Source: Desulfovibrio sp. (GTDB taxonomy: Bacteria; Desulfobacterota; Desulfovibrionia; Desulfovibrionales; Desulfovibrionaceae). From it: DNA of 40,614 nucleotides. Both the position numbers and the translations under genes were made by a program. This document shows, in pieces, positions 8,855 to 19,590 of the stretch. Each line of letters starts with the position of its first letter. The stretch's first letter is position 1. Below the pieces are notes generated by a model that was not told the DNA's origin, ran no database searches, and was given only the letters and a program-made list of their open reading frames with translations. Where the stretch lies: the NCBI GenBank assembly GCA_024683955.1, contig JAIKXS010000060.1, positions 1-40,614 on the forward strand. The letters run 5' to 3'.

Positions 8855-9021
8855 GGATCGTTCTTTTCCCGTATCGTTCATCTTCAATTCCTTTGATATG
8901 TCCCGCTTGCCTTGACAGGAATCTACGCCTCTGCCATAGTAAAGATAGCCCCTATTCGGCAGTGGGCGGTCGTGTTGAAGGACACGCCGTTTTTTCGTTG
9001 TTTTTTTGCCAAGAGGTTTCT

Positions 9022-9321
9022 ATGTTTGTTCTTGCCAACACCCTTGGTGCCATTGCCATGGTGCTCAAAACAGTGCTTGATCTGTATTTCTGGATCGTCA
9101 TTGTCGCCTGTCTCCTCACGTGGGTCCGTCCGGATCCCTACAATCCCATCGTCCGTACCCTTACAGCCCTCACTGAACCTGTCTTTCTTCGTGTCAGGCG
9201 CTGGCTTCCCTTTACGTATATGAGTGGTATTGATTTTTCTCCTATTGTAGTTATCTTAGCAATTATGCTCGTTGAGAATATAGTTGTTCAATCCCTTTTA
9301 CAATATGCAAATAGTCTATAA
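9022..9321 (+). CDS. yggT: YggT-family membrane protein
   Basis: A 99-residue protein with two hydrophobic segments (VLKTVLDLYFWIVIVACLLTW and DFSPIVVILAIMLVENIVVQ). They flank the family signature WVRPDPYNPIVRTLTALTEPVF. YggT proteins are small inner-membrane proteins linked to osmotic stress and, in some bacteria, cell-division or envelope functions; the molecular role is not settled. The ATG at 9022 follows AAGAGG with good spacing. Longer in-frame readings back to 8893 lack any ribosome site. It is probably followed in the same transcript by the DUF465 gene. Confidence 0.9.
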   Translation: MFVLANTLGAIAMVLKTVLDLYFWIVIVACLLTWVRPDPYNPIVRTLTALTEPVFLRVRRWLPFTYMSGIDFSPIVVILAIMLVENIVVQSLLQYANSL

Positions 9322-9391
9322 GTAGGCTTTATAAGGATTTTTTGGGAATATCCTCTAAATCCCATCCTTTTGCTTTTTATGGAGGAATAGC

Positions 9392-9619
9392 ATGGATCAG
9401 CAGGAAAAGGATCTTTTGGAACAGTACAAGGAAAGTAATCCTGAATTAAGGGCATTGTGGGAAGAACACGTACTGTATAGCAGTCAGGTTGATAAGCTTG
9501 AAGCAAAGTCCTTTAGAACTCCTACAGAGCAGCAGACCTTGAAGCAACTAAAGAAACAGAAACTCGAAGTAAAGACAAATATGATGTCTATTATCGACAC
9601 GCTTAAAAAATCTTCGTAG
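9392..9619 (+). CDS. DUF465 (YdcH-like) small coiled-coil protein
   Basis: A 75-residue soluble protein, almost entirely helical, with the DUF465 pattern: an N-terminal ELRALWEEHVLYSSQVDKLE segment followed by LKQLKKQKLEVKTNM. The family is small, forms coiled coils and has no established function. GGAGG lies six bases before the ATG. It ends 16 nt before ilvB and so could be the first part of the ilv transcript, though family knowledge does not link it to amino-acid synthesis. Confidence 0.85.
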   Translation: MDQQEKDLLEQYKESNPELRALWEEHVLYSSQVDKLEAKSFRTPTEQQTLKQLKKQKLEVKTNMMSIIDTLKKSS

Positions 9620-9635
9620 GACACAGGAGGGGGAA

Positions 9636-11333
9636 ATGGAATTAAAAGGGACGCAAATCCTTATTGAAACCCTGAAACGTGAAGGAGTTGATCTCCTTTT
9701 CGGGTATCCAGGTGGCGTCATTATTGATCTCTATGATGATCTCTTAAAGAATCCAGAGATGCGTCATATCCTCGTTCGTCACGAGCAAGGCGCCGTACAC
9801 GCGGCTGATGGCTATGCAAGGGCATCAGGCAAGGTAGGAGTGTGTCTTGTAACATCAGGGCCTGGGGCCACCAATACCGTAACCGGTCTTGCCACGGCCT
9901 ACTGCGATTCCATCCCTCTTGTAGTTCTGACGGGACAGGTTCCCACAAACCTTATCGGCAATGATGCCTTCCAGGAAGTGGATATTGTGGGGATAACTCG
10001 TCCATGTACCAAGCACAACTATCTTGTAAAGAATATCAAGGATCTGGCTCTGACCCTGCGCCAGGCTTTTTATATAGCCCGTTCCGGTCGTCCTGGCCCA
10101 GTGCTTGTTGACCTCCCGAAGGATGTCCTTGTCGGGAAAACGGAATTTGTGTGGCCGGAAGAAGTGTATCTGAGAAGCTACAACCCGACCTACAAACCAA
10201 ATCTCAATCAGCTGCGCAAAACTGTTGAGGAAGTCGACCGCGCGAAGCGTCCGCTTTTCCTTATTGGCGGTGGTGTCATTTTGTCCAATGCCGCAACAGA
10301 GCTCACAGCCCTTGCGGAAAAGCTTCAGATTCCCGTAACCTACTCCCTTATGGGTATGGGTGGCTTCCCCTCAACGTCCGACCTTTCCCTTGGCATGGTT
10401 GGCATGCATGGTACCTACGCTGCAAATCTGGCCATAAATAACTGTGACCTCCTGATCTGCGTTGGTGCCCGTTTTGACGATCGAGTGACGGGTAAGCTTT
10501 CAGCGTTTGCCCCCAACGCGAGAGTTGTGCACATCGATATCGACCCCACATCCATCCGTAAAAATGTGAAGGTGGACGTGCCCGTGGTTGGTGACTGCCG
10601 GCTGGCCCTCTCGGCCCTGCTTGAAATTTGCGACAGCCGCTTTGCGGAACGGGACTGGACAGGCGCGCATGGCGAATGGCTTGAAACAGTCAAGGACTGG
10701 AAGGTTAGTAAACCCCTTACCTATCAGCAGGAGCCGAACGGTCCGATCAAACCCCAGCGGGTAGTGGAATCCCTGCGTAAGCTCACCCGCGGAGAGGCCA
10801 TTATCGTCACGGATGTGGGGCAGCATCAGATGTGGACGGCCCAGTTCTATTCCTTCACCAAACCAAGAACGCTGCTTACGAGTGGCGGCCTTGGTACCAT
10901 GGGATACGGACTTCCTGCCTCGATCGGTGCGCAGTTTGCCTACCCTGATAAGCTGGTTATCGCCATCGTTGGTGACGGCTCTATCCAGATGAACATTCAG
11001 GAGCTCATCACGGCAGTCTCTAATAAGCTGCCTGTGAAGATCGTGATTCTCAATAACCGCTATCTCGGAATGGTTCGCCAGTGGCAGGAGCTTTTCTACA
11101 ATCGTGTCTATGCCTCCACAAACATGGAAGCCCAGCCCGATTTTGTGAAACTTGCGGAAGCCTACGGTGCGGAAGGCTACCGTATCGAAGATGAAGGGAA
11201 GCTTGATTCGACTCTGGAGCAGGCCCTTTCCTCCCCAAGCCCGGCCGTTATAGATGTGCGCGTCGAACGGGAGGAGAATGTCTATCCCATGGTGCCCGCC
11301 GGTGCGGCCCTCGACGAAATGCTTTTGGTGTAA
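9636..11333 (+). CDS. ilvB: Acetolactate synthase large (catalytic) subunit
   Basis: Condenses pyruvate with pyruvate or 2-oxobutyrate, the first common step of valine/leucine and isoleucine synthesis; needs thiamine diphosphate, FAD and Mg. The 565-residue length is typical. Seen: FGYPGG at 22-27, catalytic Glu50 in HEQGAVHAADGYARASG, the central FAD-type domain (GARFDDRVTGKLSAFAP), and the thiamine-diphosphate motif beginning GDGSIQMNIQEL and ending ILNN. AGGAGGGGG precedes the ATG. The small subunit starts 10 nt after its stop codon, so the two are translated from one message. The presence of a regulatory subunit marks it as the biosynthetic enzyme rather than the catabolic AlsS. Confidence 0.98.
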   Translation: MELKGTQILIETLKREGVDLLFGYPGGVIIDLYDDLLKNPEMRHILVRHEQGAVHAADGYARASGKVGVCLVTSGPGATNTVTGLATAYCDSIPLVVLTGQVPTNLIGNDAFQEVDIVGITRPCTKHNYLVKNIKDLALTLRQAFYIARSGRPGPVLVDLPKDVLVGKTEFVWPEEVYLRSYNPTYKPNLNQLRKTVEEVDRAKRPLFLIGGGVILSNAATELTALAEKLQIPVTYSLMGMGGFPSTSDLSLGMVGMHGTYAANLAINNCDLLICVGARFDDRVTGKLSAFAPNARVVHIDIDPTSIRKNVKVDVPVVGDCRLALSALLEICDSRFAERDWTGAHGEWLETVKDWKVSKPLTYQQEPNGPIKPQRVVESLRKLTRGEAIIVTDVGQHQMWTAQFYSFTKPRTLLTSGGLGTMGYGLPASIGAQFAYPDKLVIAIVGDGSIQMNIQELITAVSNKLPVKIVILNNRYLGMVRQWQELFYNRVYASTNMEAQPDFVKLAEAYGAEGYRIEDEGKLDSTLEQALSSPSPAVIDVRVEREENVYPMVPAGAALDEMLLV

Positions 11334-11343
11334 GGAGGGCGTT

Positions 11344-11838
11344 ATGGATATGCAAAGACACGTGCTTTCCGTGCTGGTGGAAAACGAGCCAGGTGTGCTC
11401 TCCAGGGTAGCAGGCCTTTTCAGCGGGCGGGGGTTCAATATTGACTCTCTCAATGTTGCCCCTGCACTTGAAAGCGGCGTTTCCCATATGACGATCACAA
11501 CGTATGGAGACTCAAACATCATTGAGCAGATCATGAAGCAGCTCCATAAGATCGTCACTGTTATAAAGGTGGTGGAGTTTGCCGATATCCCTGCCGTTGA
11601 GCGTGAAATGATGCTTGTCAAAGTTCAGGCAGAAGGCTCTATGCGCGGAGAAATTTTGCGTACGGTCGACATTTTCCGTTGCAAGGTCGTTGATGTGAGC
11701 GCCAGTGAGATGATCATTGAAGCTACGGGGAATCATGAAAAACTCGAGGCCATTGTGGATCTACTGCAACGTTTTGGAATCAAGGAACTTTCCCGTACAG
11801 GGTCCCTCGCCATGCGCAGATCCAAAAAAGGCGATTAG
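11344..11838 (+). CDS. ilvN: Acetolactate synthase small (regulatory) subunit
   Basis: Binds the large subunit, raises its activity and gives feedback inhibition by valine. The 164-residue length fits IlvH/IlvN. It begins with an ACT domain (VLSVLVENEPGVLSRVAGLFSGRGFNI, in part), followed by the typical AREMMLVKV-type segment (here VEREMMLVKVQAE) and the C-terminal domain with EATGNHEKLEAIVDLLQRFG. The ATG at 11344 follows AAGGAGGGC. A long in-frame upstream extension overlaps ilvB and is not supported. A strong terminator follows, so ilvBN ends here and ilvC is expressed separately. Confidence 0.97.
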   Translation: MDMQRHVLSVLVENEPGVLSRVAGLFSGRGFNIDSLNVAPALESGVSHMTITTYGDSNIIEQIMKQLHKIVTVIKVVEFADIPAVEREMMLVKVQAEGSMRGEILRTVDIFRCKVVDVSASEMIIEATGNHEKLEAIVDLLQRFGIKELSRTGSLAMRRSKKGD

Positions 11839-11856
11839 AGAAAAGTATTGACGAAG

Positions 11857-11892
11857 AAGTAGGGCAGTGCTAACTGCCTTACTTCCTTTTTT
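11857..11892 (+). terminator. Rho-independent terminator of ilvBN
   Basis: A 12-bp stem (11857-11868 with 11873-11884, one G-U pair) has a GCTA loop and is followed by CC and six T. It separates ilvBN from ilvC. Confidence 0.9.
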
Positions 11893-11914
11893 GTCCTGTT
11901 CTCCCGCCAGGTTA

Positions 11915-12072
11915 GGGGACGTACGGTTGAGAATGTCCCCACGTCTTTTTGGAGTTTTCTTCCGTGACCCTAGTGTTGTCGGAAGAACATGGGACGCCGG
12001 GAATATCTGTTTCTGGGGAATGTCCCCGTGATGCCCTGAGGGCATTCGGTTGTCGCCTGGCGGTGTTTTTTT
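11915..12072 (+). promoter_or_regulatory. Structured leader upstream of ilvC, candidate attenuator
   Basis: The 333-nt gap between ilvN and ilvC has no convincing gene but is rich in helices. GGGGACGT at 11915-11922 pairs with ATGTCCCC at 11933-11940. TTCTTCCG at 11957-11964 pairs with CGGAAGAA at 11980-11987. CGCCGGG at 11995-12001 pairs with CCTGGCG at 12056-12062, closing a junction that holds two more hairpins (12015-12027 and 12030-12046). GTG and seven T follow (12066-12072), resembling a terminator. The 8-nt ATGTCCCC occurs twice (11933 and 12020), so alternative pairings are possible. No T-box consensus was seen. Regulation by attenuation is an inference. Confidence 0.4.
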
Positions 12073-12168
12073 AGAGGTTGTGAGCGGGCTTTCCGCTTTC
12101 CGTTCGTGTTTTCACCAAGGTATTATGGAGGCAGCGCCCTGCCTAGTATGGTATTTGCGCTGAAATGA

Positions 12169-13173
<1,005 letters not shown>

Positions 13174-13210
13174 TTGCCTTTTTGTGCAAAAGTCTTGTTC
13201 AGCAATACTG

Positions 13211-13270
13211 CCGGGGAGAAGATAAGTTCTTCTCTCCGGTTTCTTTTGTCCGCTGCCGCAGCTTTTTTTT
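13211..13270 (+). terminator. Terminator(s) after ilvC
   Basis: An 11-bp GC-rich stem (13211-13221 with 13229-13239, one G-U pair) is followed by TTTCTTTT. Twelve bases later a small GCTG/CAGC hairpin (13252-13262) is followed by eight T. Together they should end ilvC transcription before the tig promoter. Confidence 0.8.
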
Positions 13271-13289
13271 TGAGGTGGTGCGGAAAAGA

Positions 13290-13318
13290 TTGAATTTTTG
13301 CTGTTTCGGAAGTACACT
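13290..13318 (+). promoter_or_regulatory. Sigma-70 promoter of tig
   Basis: TTGAAT at 13290-13295 and TACACT at 13313-13318 are 17 nt apart. They lie just after the ilvC terminator and ~38 nt before the tig start codon. No heat-shock sigma-32 pair was seen here. Confidence 0.65.
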
Positions 13319-13355
13319 TAAAAGATTCTTGCCCAGTTCTAGAAAGGAGCAGACC

Positions 13356-14708
13356 GTGAATTATTCTCTTGAAGACGTTTCCCCTGTTGTGAAGAAAATT
13401 TCTATCACTGTCCCAGGCGCAGAGGTTAACGGGGCCATTGCCGGTGCCATTGCAACCTACCGTGATTCCGTGCAGATCCCCGGATTCAGAAAGGGACATG
13501 TGCCGGCTTCGGTCATTGAGCAGCGTTACGGCAAAAAAGTATATGCCGAAGCTCAGGAAAACCTTGTCAATGTGCATATCAACACCATCTTGGGCGAGAC
13601 CGGGCTCAAGCCGATCGGCGGTCTGCAGACAGACATCGAACCGGATAGCTTCAAGAGGGACCAGGATTTCTCCTATAGTTTCACCTTTGAGATCCTTCCT
13701 GTTTTCGACCTGCCGAAGTACGAGGGCCTGTCGGTTGAAATGCCCGCGGTAACGGTGACCGAGGAAGCTGTTGACGAAATGCTGGAACATCTGCGCCGCG
13801 GTCAGGGAAAACTGACGCCTGCGGAAGGCGACGGGCCCGGAGAAGACGGGCAGATTGTCAATATCGATTTTTCCTCTGCTGACGAGGACGGTAACCCCCT
13901 TGATATCAAGGCTACAAATTTTGATTTGCCACTTGGCAAGAAGCAGGCCCTGCCGGAGTTCGAAGCCCTTGTAAAAACAGTTCGTCCCGGCGAGGAGAAG
14001 TCTGGTCCCGTGACCTTCCCCGAGGACTTTCTCAACAAGGATCTTGCGGGAAAAACCGTTTCCATGACGGTCCGAGTCAATGCCGTGAAGAACCTTGTCC
14101 TGCCTGAGCTGACCGATGAGTTCGCCCAGCAAAGCGGCGTGGATTCCCTTGCTACCCTCCGTTCGAAAATGCGTGAGGCACGGGAAAAAGTTCTCAACGA
14201 TATGAATCGGGAATCTGCGCAGAACAAGCTTGTCGGTGATCTTCTGAAGGTCGTTGATTTCCCCCTTCCTCCTTCCATCCTGAATTTTTATATCAAGATC
14301 GGACTGCAGGAACGTGAACGTCTTCTTCAGCAGCACGGAAAGAGCCTGGATGCCCTTGGAAAAACACAGGAAGAGCTCACGAATGAATGCCGGCCTGAGG
14401 CGGAACTGCAGACCCGCTCCCTTGTGCTTCTGAACGCCATTGCGGAAAAGGAAGGCCTTGATGTCACGGAAACCGAGGTGCAGCAGGCCATCTACGCCGA
14501 TGCGCAGCGCATGAAGACTGACTACAACGCCTTGCGTGAGTACTGCATACAGACAGGCCTTATCTTCTTTATTCGTGACCGGGTGCGTGCCGACAAGGCT
14601 GCGAAGCTGATCTTTTCCAGGGCAGCCGTTACGGAAGTGCCTGCCAAGGCCGACGGACAGGATACGTCAGCCGAAGCGAAGGATGAAACAAAGCCCGCTG
14701 GCGAATAG
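13356..14708 (+). CDS. tig: Trigger factor, ribosome-associated chaperone and prolyl isomerase
   Basis: Binds nascent chains at the ribosome exit tunnel. The 450-residue protein has the usual three domains. The N-terminal ribosome-binding domain has the GFRKGHVP signature near residue 47. An FKBP-like isomerase domain lies at ~155-245, starting near GQIVNIDFSS. The C-terminal helical chaperone domain follows and ends in an acidic tail. The start is a GTG at 13356 with AGAAAGGAG upstream, giving the family's typical beginning (NYSLEDVSPVVKKI). Longer in-frame readings would include the terminator and promoter. clpP, clpX and lon follow, the usual quality-control cluster. No terminator was found between tig and clpP. 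Confidence 0.97.
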   Translation: MNYSLEDVSPVVKKISITVPGAEVNGAIAGAIATYRDSVQIPGFRKGHVPASVIEQRYGKKVYAEAQENLVNVHINTILGETGLKPIGGLQTDIEPDSFKRDQDFSYSFTFEILPVFDLPKYEGLSVEMPAVTVTEEAVDEMLEHLRRGQGKLTPAEGDGPGEDGQIVNIDFSSADEDGNPLDIKATNFDLPLGKKQALPEFEALVKTVRPGEEKSGPVTFPEDFLNKDLAGKTVSMTVRVNAVKNLVLPELTDEFAQQSGVDSLATLRSKMREAREKVLNDMNRESAQNKLVGDLLKVVDFPLPPSILNFYIKIGLQERERLLQQHGKSLDALGKTQEELTNECRPEAELQTRSLVLLNAIAEKEGLDVTETEVQQAIYADAQRMKTDYNALREYCIQTGLIFFIRDRVRADKAAKLIFSRAAVTEVPAKADGQDTSAEAKDETKPAGE

Positions 14709-14924
14709 GACGCAGAGATCTGCGATATGGGGCCTGTCCGTTTCTTTGCGGGCACGCTTGTCTGATCGGTTGATGGTTTTTCCCTGTGTGGGCTTTTTTG
14801 GGGGGCTCCTGGTTTTCAAACACTTCCAAAAAATATGTTCATCTCTGTGTCCACGGAGCCAGTACGCGGGCGGGGAGACCATCAATTTTAGCTTGGCATT
14901 TTCTTTGCAAGGAGATTTCGGTCC

Positions 14925-15536
14925 ATGTTAATCCCTACCGTTATCGAATCCACAGGACGTTCAGAGCGAGCCTACGACATTTATTCGCGCCTTCTTAAGG
15001 ACCGGATAATTCTGCTTGGCTCAGAGGTGGATGATCATGTGGCGTCACTTATTTGCGCACAGCTTCTTTTTTTGGAGTCCCAGGATCCGGAAAAGGAGAT
15101 AAGCCTTTACATCAATTCGCCCGGAGGCTCCGTGACGGCAGGTTTTGCCATCTTTGACACCATGCGTTACATCACGGCGCCGGTTTCCACCGTCTGCATG
15201 GGAATGGCGGCAAGCATGGGGGCTTTTCTTCTCTGCGCGGGGGAAAAGGGGATGCGCTTCGCACTGCCGAATAGCCAGATTATGATTCATCAGCCTCTCG
15301 GCGGTTACCGTGGGCAGGCAACGGATATAGAAATTCACGCCAAGGAAATCATTCGTCTCAAAGAGCGTTTAAACCGCATTATGGCCGAAAACACGGGGCG
15401 TACCTTTGAGGAAATCGCACAAACGACCGAGCGTGACCACTATTTAACCGCTGAGGACGCCCAGAAACTGGGCCTTATCGACCGCGTTCTTGTTTCACGT
15501 AAAGACCTCGAAAACGTCAAGGAAAAGAGTGAATAG
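14925..15536 (+). CDS. clpP: ATP-dependent Clp protease proteolytic subunit
   Basis: Forms the double-ring serine protease chamber fed by ClpX. The 203-residue length is normal. The catalytic triad is visible: Ser97 in GMAASMGAF, His122 in MIHQPLGG and Asp171 in [11 protein letters not shown]. The N-terminal [24 protein letters not shown] is the usual sequence around the processing and axial loop. AAGGAG lies upstream of the ATG. clpX starts one base after its stop codon, so the protease and its unfoldase are made from the same message. Confidence 0.98.
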   Translation: MLIPTVIESTGRSERAYDIYSRLLKDRIILLGSEVDDHVASLICAQLLFLESQDPEKEISLYINSPGGSVTAGFAIFDTMRYITAPVSTVCMGMAASMGAFLLCAGEKGMRFALPNSQIMIHQPLGGYRGQATDIEIHAKEIIRLKERLNRIMAENTGRTFEEIAQTTERDHYLTAEDAQKLGLIDRVLVSRKDLENVKEKSE

Positions 15537-15537
15537 T

Positions 15538-16842
15538 ATGGCAAAGCCGCCAGTGAAGAAAAAAGGCAAAGCAATTATGCACTGTTCGTTTTGCGGACGG
15601 AGTGAAACGGAAGTCAGCAATCTCATTGTGCAGGATGAAGCATGCATCTGCGATTATTGTGTTGAAGAGTGCCGAGCCATTATCAGCAGGGACCGAATGA
15701 AGGCGTTGAATGACGACGAAGGTCTTCTTTCTCCTCAGGAAATCAAGAAACGTCTCGACGAGTATGTGATCGGTCAGGAAGATGCTAAAAAAATTCTTGC
15801 CGTTGCTGTACATAACCACTATAAGCGTGTCTTTTTCGCCGAAGCGCTCGGAGATGACGTTGAACTGGAGAAGAGCAATATTCTTCTTGTCGGTCCTTCC
15901 GGAAGTGGCAAGACTCTTCTGGCTAAGACGCTGGCCAAGATTCTAAAGGTCCCCTTTGCCATTGCCGACGCAACCACCCTTACGGAGGCAGGGTATGTGG
16001 GCGAGGATGTGGAAAACATCCTGGTCCAGCTTCTGCAAAATGCTGAATATGATCTTGAGGCTGCGAGCAAAGGCATTATCTACATTGACGAAATCGACAA
16101 GATCTCCCGCAAGGGCGACGGCCCATCCATAACACGTGATGTTTCGGGGGAGGGCGTGCAGCAGGCCCTTTTGAAGATCATAGAGGGGACCGAAGCCAAT
16201 ATTCCTCCGAAGGGCGGACGCAAGCATCCGCAGCAGGAATTTATCCGCATGAATACCGCCAACATCCTTTTTATAGTGGGCGGTGCCTTCGTGGGGCTTG
16301 ATAAAATCGTGGAATCACGCGTGAGCGGTGCGACAATGGGTTTTGGTGCGTCGCTGCGTTCAAACAAGGATATGGGGCTTGCCGAGATTCTGGAAAAAAT
16401 CCATCCCCAGGACCTTGTACAGTTTGGTCTGATTCCGGAGTTCGTCGGGCGTATTCCGGTCATCACACATGTGGATGAACTGGAGGAAGACGATTTGATC
16501 CGCATTCTGACAGAGCCGAAAAACGCACTTACACGCCAGTATCAGAAACTGTTTGAGCTTGATAATGTCACGCTGCGCTTCACCAATGAAGCTTTGAAGG
16601 CCATTGCCCATAAAGCCATCGAGCGTAAAACTGGGGCCAGGGGACTTCGGAATGTGATGGAGAAGAAGATGCTGAATATTATGTACAAGATTCCCTCCAT
16701 TCCAAATGTTTCGCAATGTCTCATTGATCAGGATGTGATCAACGAAGACAAGGATCCTGTACTGCTCTTTCGGGACGGAGATGACAACGGCGGAGACGGA
16801 GGCAAAAGGGCTCCCGAGAAAGGGACGAAAAAAGCCTCATAA
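15538..16842 (+). CDS. clpX: ClpX, ATP-dependent unfoldase of ClpXP
   Basis: AAA+ hexamer that recognises tagged substrates, unfolds them and passes them to ClpP. The 434-residue protein begins with the C4 zinc domain (Cys16, 19, 38 and 41). Walker A is GPSGSGKT at 119-126, the pore loop GYVG at 152-155 and Walker B ends with Asp184-Glu185. The sensor-2 segment RKTGARGLR is near the C-terminus. The ATG at 15538 sits one base after the clpP stop. An upstream in-frame start at 15490 would overlap clpP and lacks the family's beginning. The C-terminal tail is a short low-complexity stretch rich in Gly, Asp and Lys. Confidence 0.98.
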   Translation: MAKPPVKKKGKAIMHCSFCGRSETEVSNLIVQDEACICDYCVEECRAIISRDRMKALNDDEGLLSPQEIKKRLDEYVIGQEDAKKILAVAVHNHYKRVFFAEALGDDVELEKSNILLVGPSGSGKTLLAKTLAKILKVPFAIADATTLTEAGYVGEDVENILVQLLQNAEYDLEAASKGIIYIDEIDKISRKGDGPSITRDVSGEGVQQALLKIIEGTEANIPPKGGRKHPQQEFIRMNTANILFIVGGAFVGLDKIVESRVSGATMGFGASLRSNKDMGLAEILEKIHPQDLVQFGLIPEFVGRIPVITHVDELEEDDLIRILTEPKNALTRQYQKLFELDNVTLRFTNEALKAIAHKAIERKTGARGLRNVMEKKMLNIMYKIPSIPNVSQCLIDQDVINEDKDPVLLFRDGDDNGGDGGKRAPEKGTKKAS

Positions 16843-17010
16843 TCCGTTTTTCTCTCCATGGGCCTATCCTTTGGGGTTGTGACGAACGCAGACGTTTATA
16901 TCGCGGTGATCTTGGTGGCCGACAGGTGGCAGCTCCGCCATGATCGGGAAGAGTGCTCTCGTTCGCGTTGTTGCAGGAATCCGGTCCGCCTCCCCTGCCG
17001 ATAGGAATCC

Positions 17011-17026
17011 CCACCTTTTTAGGTGG
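17011..17026 (+). promoter_or_regulatory. Small hairpin abutting a GGAGGAG in the lon leader
   Basis: CCACCT, a TTTT loop and AGGTGG form a perfect 6-bp hairpin. Its right arm runs into GGAGGAG (17024-17030), 61 nt before the chosen lon start. It could hide a ribosome site or act as a short structured leader. No start codon lies at ideal distance from this GGAGGAG, so its role is uncertain. Confidence 0.35.
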
Positions 17027-17091
17027 AGGAGTTTATCAAGACGGTGTGCCGCCGTAACTCTTTTTTGGATGCTCTTTTTGAGGACGATTAC

Positions 17092-19521
17092 ATGTCTGAT
17101 GATTCCCAGGTGAAATCCGAACAACTGCCGCTTATGCCGTTGCGGGAAGTGGTAATGTTCCCAAGCGCCATCATGCCCCTTTATGTGGGACGGGAGAGCT
17201 CCATCAAATCGATTGAAGCCGCCCAGAAACGCTACAACCGGCGTCTTTTTCTTGTTGCCCAGCGTATTTCAAAGGACAATCCCCATTCCACTGATCTGTG
17301 CACGGTGGGGGTCGTGAGCAAGGTCCTTCAGGTTTTGCGTCTGCCTGACGGCACGATAAAAGTCCTGTTTGAGGGCTTGTATCGTGCTTCCTGGATTGAT
17401 CTTGAGGCCAACGGTGACTGCCCTCTTGTACGAGTCACTCCCGTGTCTGATGAAAACGGGAATCCTGAGGAAAACAGTGCCCTTGTACGGACGATGAGGG
17501 ATGCGCTTGATGACTATGTTCGTGTCAATCGTAAAATTCCTTCTGATGTTGTTGCCTCGCTGCAGTCTATTTCAGAGCCGGGCCGTCTGGCTGATGCTGT
17601 CCTTCCCCATCTGCGAGTAGATCCGCCGCAAAAACAACAGGCTCTCGAGGAACTGGATGTGTCGCGTCGCCTCGAAATGGCGTACGAATTTCTACAGGGA
17701 GAAATCTCTCTTGCCGGAGTAGAGAAACGTATAAAAAATCGCGTTCGTGTGCAGATGGAGCGCAATCAGCGTGAATATTTTCTGAATGAGCAGATTAAGG
17801 CCATCAACCGTGAAATGGGGCGGGATGACGATCCCAAGGCCGAGGCTGTCGAGCTTGAGGAAAAGCTGAAGACTAAAAATATGCCCCCGGATGTCATGGA
17901 AAAAGCCTTGTCAGAAGTGCGCAAGCTCCGGGCCATGCAGCCTGCCGCGGCAGAGTACACCGTTGTTCGCAACTATATCGACTGGCTTATTGATCTGCCA
18001 TGGAATGACCTCAAGGACATTGATATTGACATTGATAAGGCCCGCGCCATTCTGGATCGTGATCATTACGGTCTTGAGAAACCAAAAGAGCGTATCCTTG
18101 AGTATCTGGCCGTTCAGAAGCTCTCCAACGGCCTTAAAGGTCCTATTCTCTGCTTTGTTGGTCCTCCCGGAGTTGGAAAGACATCTCTTGCCAAATCTGT
18201 GGCAAAGGCCACTGGACGGGATTTTGTGCGTCTTTCCCTTGGTGGCGTGCGTGACGAAGCAGAAATTCGCGGACATCGCAGAACCTATGTCGGGGCGTTA
18301 CCCGGTAAAATTCTGCAGTCTCTTAAACGGGTTCGATACAATAACCCTCTCTTCTGTCTTGATGAGATCGACAAGATGACCTCCGATTACCGCGGAGACC
18401 CTGCAGCGGCTCTGCTTGAGGTGCTTGATCCCGAACAGAACAACACCTTTATGGATCATTATCTCGATCTTGACTATGACCTCTCAAAGATCTTCTTTAT
18501 CACGACTGCCAACTCCCTTCATTCCATCCCGGGCCCGCTTCTTGACCGTATGGAAGTGATCGAATTGCCGAGCTATCTGGAAACGGAAAAACGCCATATA
18601 GCGCGGCGTCATCTCATTCCGAAGCAGATTACGGAACACGGACTGAAAGAAGAGAATCTGCATATTTCCGAGAACGCACTTCTTGAAGTGATTCGTTCGT
18701 ACACGCGGGAGGCCGGTGTTCGCAACCTGGAGCGGGAAATTGCGGCCTTATGCCGGAAAACTGCGATCCGTCTTGTGGAGAACCATGATCTTTCCCAGTG
18801 TATCGCAGTGACTACCCAGAATCTGCATTCTTTTCTGGGCGTGAAGAAATTCAGGCACGAAGGTCGGGAGGAAGAGTCACAGGTGGGCGTTTGTGCAGGA
18901 CTTGCCTACACCCAGGCTGGTGGCGAAATATTGATGGTTGAGACAAGCCTTATGATCGGTCAGGGGAATATTGTGATCACAGGCCAGCTTGGTGACGTCA
19001 TGAAGGAGTCTGCCAGGGCGGCCCTTTCCTATGTTCGTTCAAGAGCGGATGTCCTTGGCCTTGATCCGAAATTTTACCGTAAAATCGATATTCACGTGCA
19101 TGTGCCAGACGGGGCGACGCCCAAAGACGGCCCTTCTGCAGGCATCACCATTGCGACGTCCATAACGAGCGCTCTTCTCGGTATTCCCGTTTTAAATGAC
19201 GTGGCCATGACCGGTGAGATTTCATTACGCGGCCGCATCCTCTGTATCGGCGGTCTCAGAGAAAAGCTTCTCGCCGCACGTCGTGGCGGGATACGGAAAG
19301 TGCTTGTGCCGAAGGATAATGAGAAAGACGTGAAGGAAGTTCCCCACGAGGTCTTAAAGGACCTGCTTATTGTCTATGTGGAGCATGTGGATGACGTCCT
19401 GCCACAGGCTCTTGATGCCACAGCGGAAACAATTTTTTCAGGCAAGAGAGGTCTGGCCGACCCCCTGTACGTTTCGTTGAAGGCACAGGAAAGAAGGGGA
19501 GCGGATATCCCACCGCAGTAA
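17092..19521 (+). CDS. lon: Lon protease (LonA type)
   Basis: Cytoplasmic ATP-dependent serine protease for damaged and regulatory proteins. Counted from the ATG at 17092, it has 809 residues. Domains: the N-terminal LON substrate domain ([23 protein letters not shown], in part), a coiled-coil linker, an AAA+ module with Walker A GPPGVGKT at 357-364 and LDEIDKM, and the C-terminal protease domain with catalytic Ser682 in KDGPSAGIT and the partner Lys near 725. A GAGG precedes the chosen ATG. In-frame GTGs at 17023 and 17044 are possible but poorly spaced from GGAGGAG. It is separated from clpX by 249 nt, so it may have its own promoter; I could not identify one with confidence. Confidence 0.97.
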   Translation: MSDDSQVKSEQLPLMPLREVVMFPSAIMPLYVGRESSIKSIEAAQKRYNRRLFLVAQRISKDNPHSTDLCTVGVVSKVLQVLRLPDGTIKVLFEGLYRASWIDLEANGDCPLVRVTPVSDENGNPEENSALVRTMRDALDDYVRVNRKIPSDVVASLQSISEPGRLADAVLPHLRVDPPQKQQALEELDVSRRLEMAYEFLQGEISLAGVEKRIKNRVRVQMERNQREYFLNEQIKAINREMGRDDDPKAEAVELEEKLKTKNMPPDVMEKALSEVRKLRAMQPAAAEYTVVRNYIDWLIDLPWNDLKDIDIDIDKARAILDRDHYGLEKPKERILEYLAVQKLSNGLKGPILCFVGPPGVGKTSLAKSVAKATGRDFVRLSLGGVRDEAEIRGHRRTYVGALPGKILQSLKRVRYNNPLFCLDEIDKMTSDYRGDPAAALLEVLDPEQNNTFMDHYLDLDYDLSKIFFITTANSLHSIPGPLLDRMEVIELPSYLETEKRHIARRHLIPKQITEHGLKEENLHISENALLEVIRSYTREAGVRNLEREIAALCRKTAIRLVENHDLSQCIAVTTQNLHSFLGVKKFRHEGREEESQVGVCAGLAYTQAGGEILMVETSLMIGQGNIVITGQLGDVMKESARAALSYVRSRADVLGLDPKFYRKIDIHVHVPDGATPKDGPSAGITIATSITSALLGIPVLNDVAMTGEISLRGRILCIGGLREKLLAARRGGIRKVLVPKDNEKDVKEVPHEVLKDLLIVYVEHVDDVLPQALDATAETIFSGKRGLADPLYVSLKAQERRGADIPPQ

Positions 19522-19557
19522 AAGACGTCTGCATGCTGCAAGAGTTTTGAATCCCAC

Positions 19558-19588
19558 AAAAAAAGCCCTCGATTTCGAGGGCTTTTTT
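19558..19588. terminator. Bidirectional terminator between lon and hisA
   Basis: GCCCTCG (19565-19571) and CGAGGGC (19576-19582) flank a 4-nt loop, with seven A before and six T after. It therefore works in both directions between the convergent lon and hisA genes. Confidence 0.95.
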
Positions 19589-19590
19589 GA

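Noticed and set aside
10500..11621. 373-codon open frame on the minus strand
   Set aside because: Opposite ilvB and ilvN, whose products are unmistakable.
17023..17091. GTG at 17023 as the lon start
   Set aside because: The only good ribosome site overlaps this codon itself; the ATG at 17092 with upstream GAGG gives a more usual Lon N-terminus.
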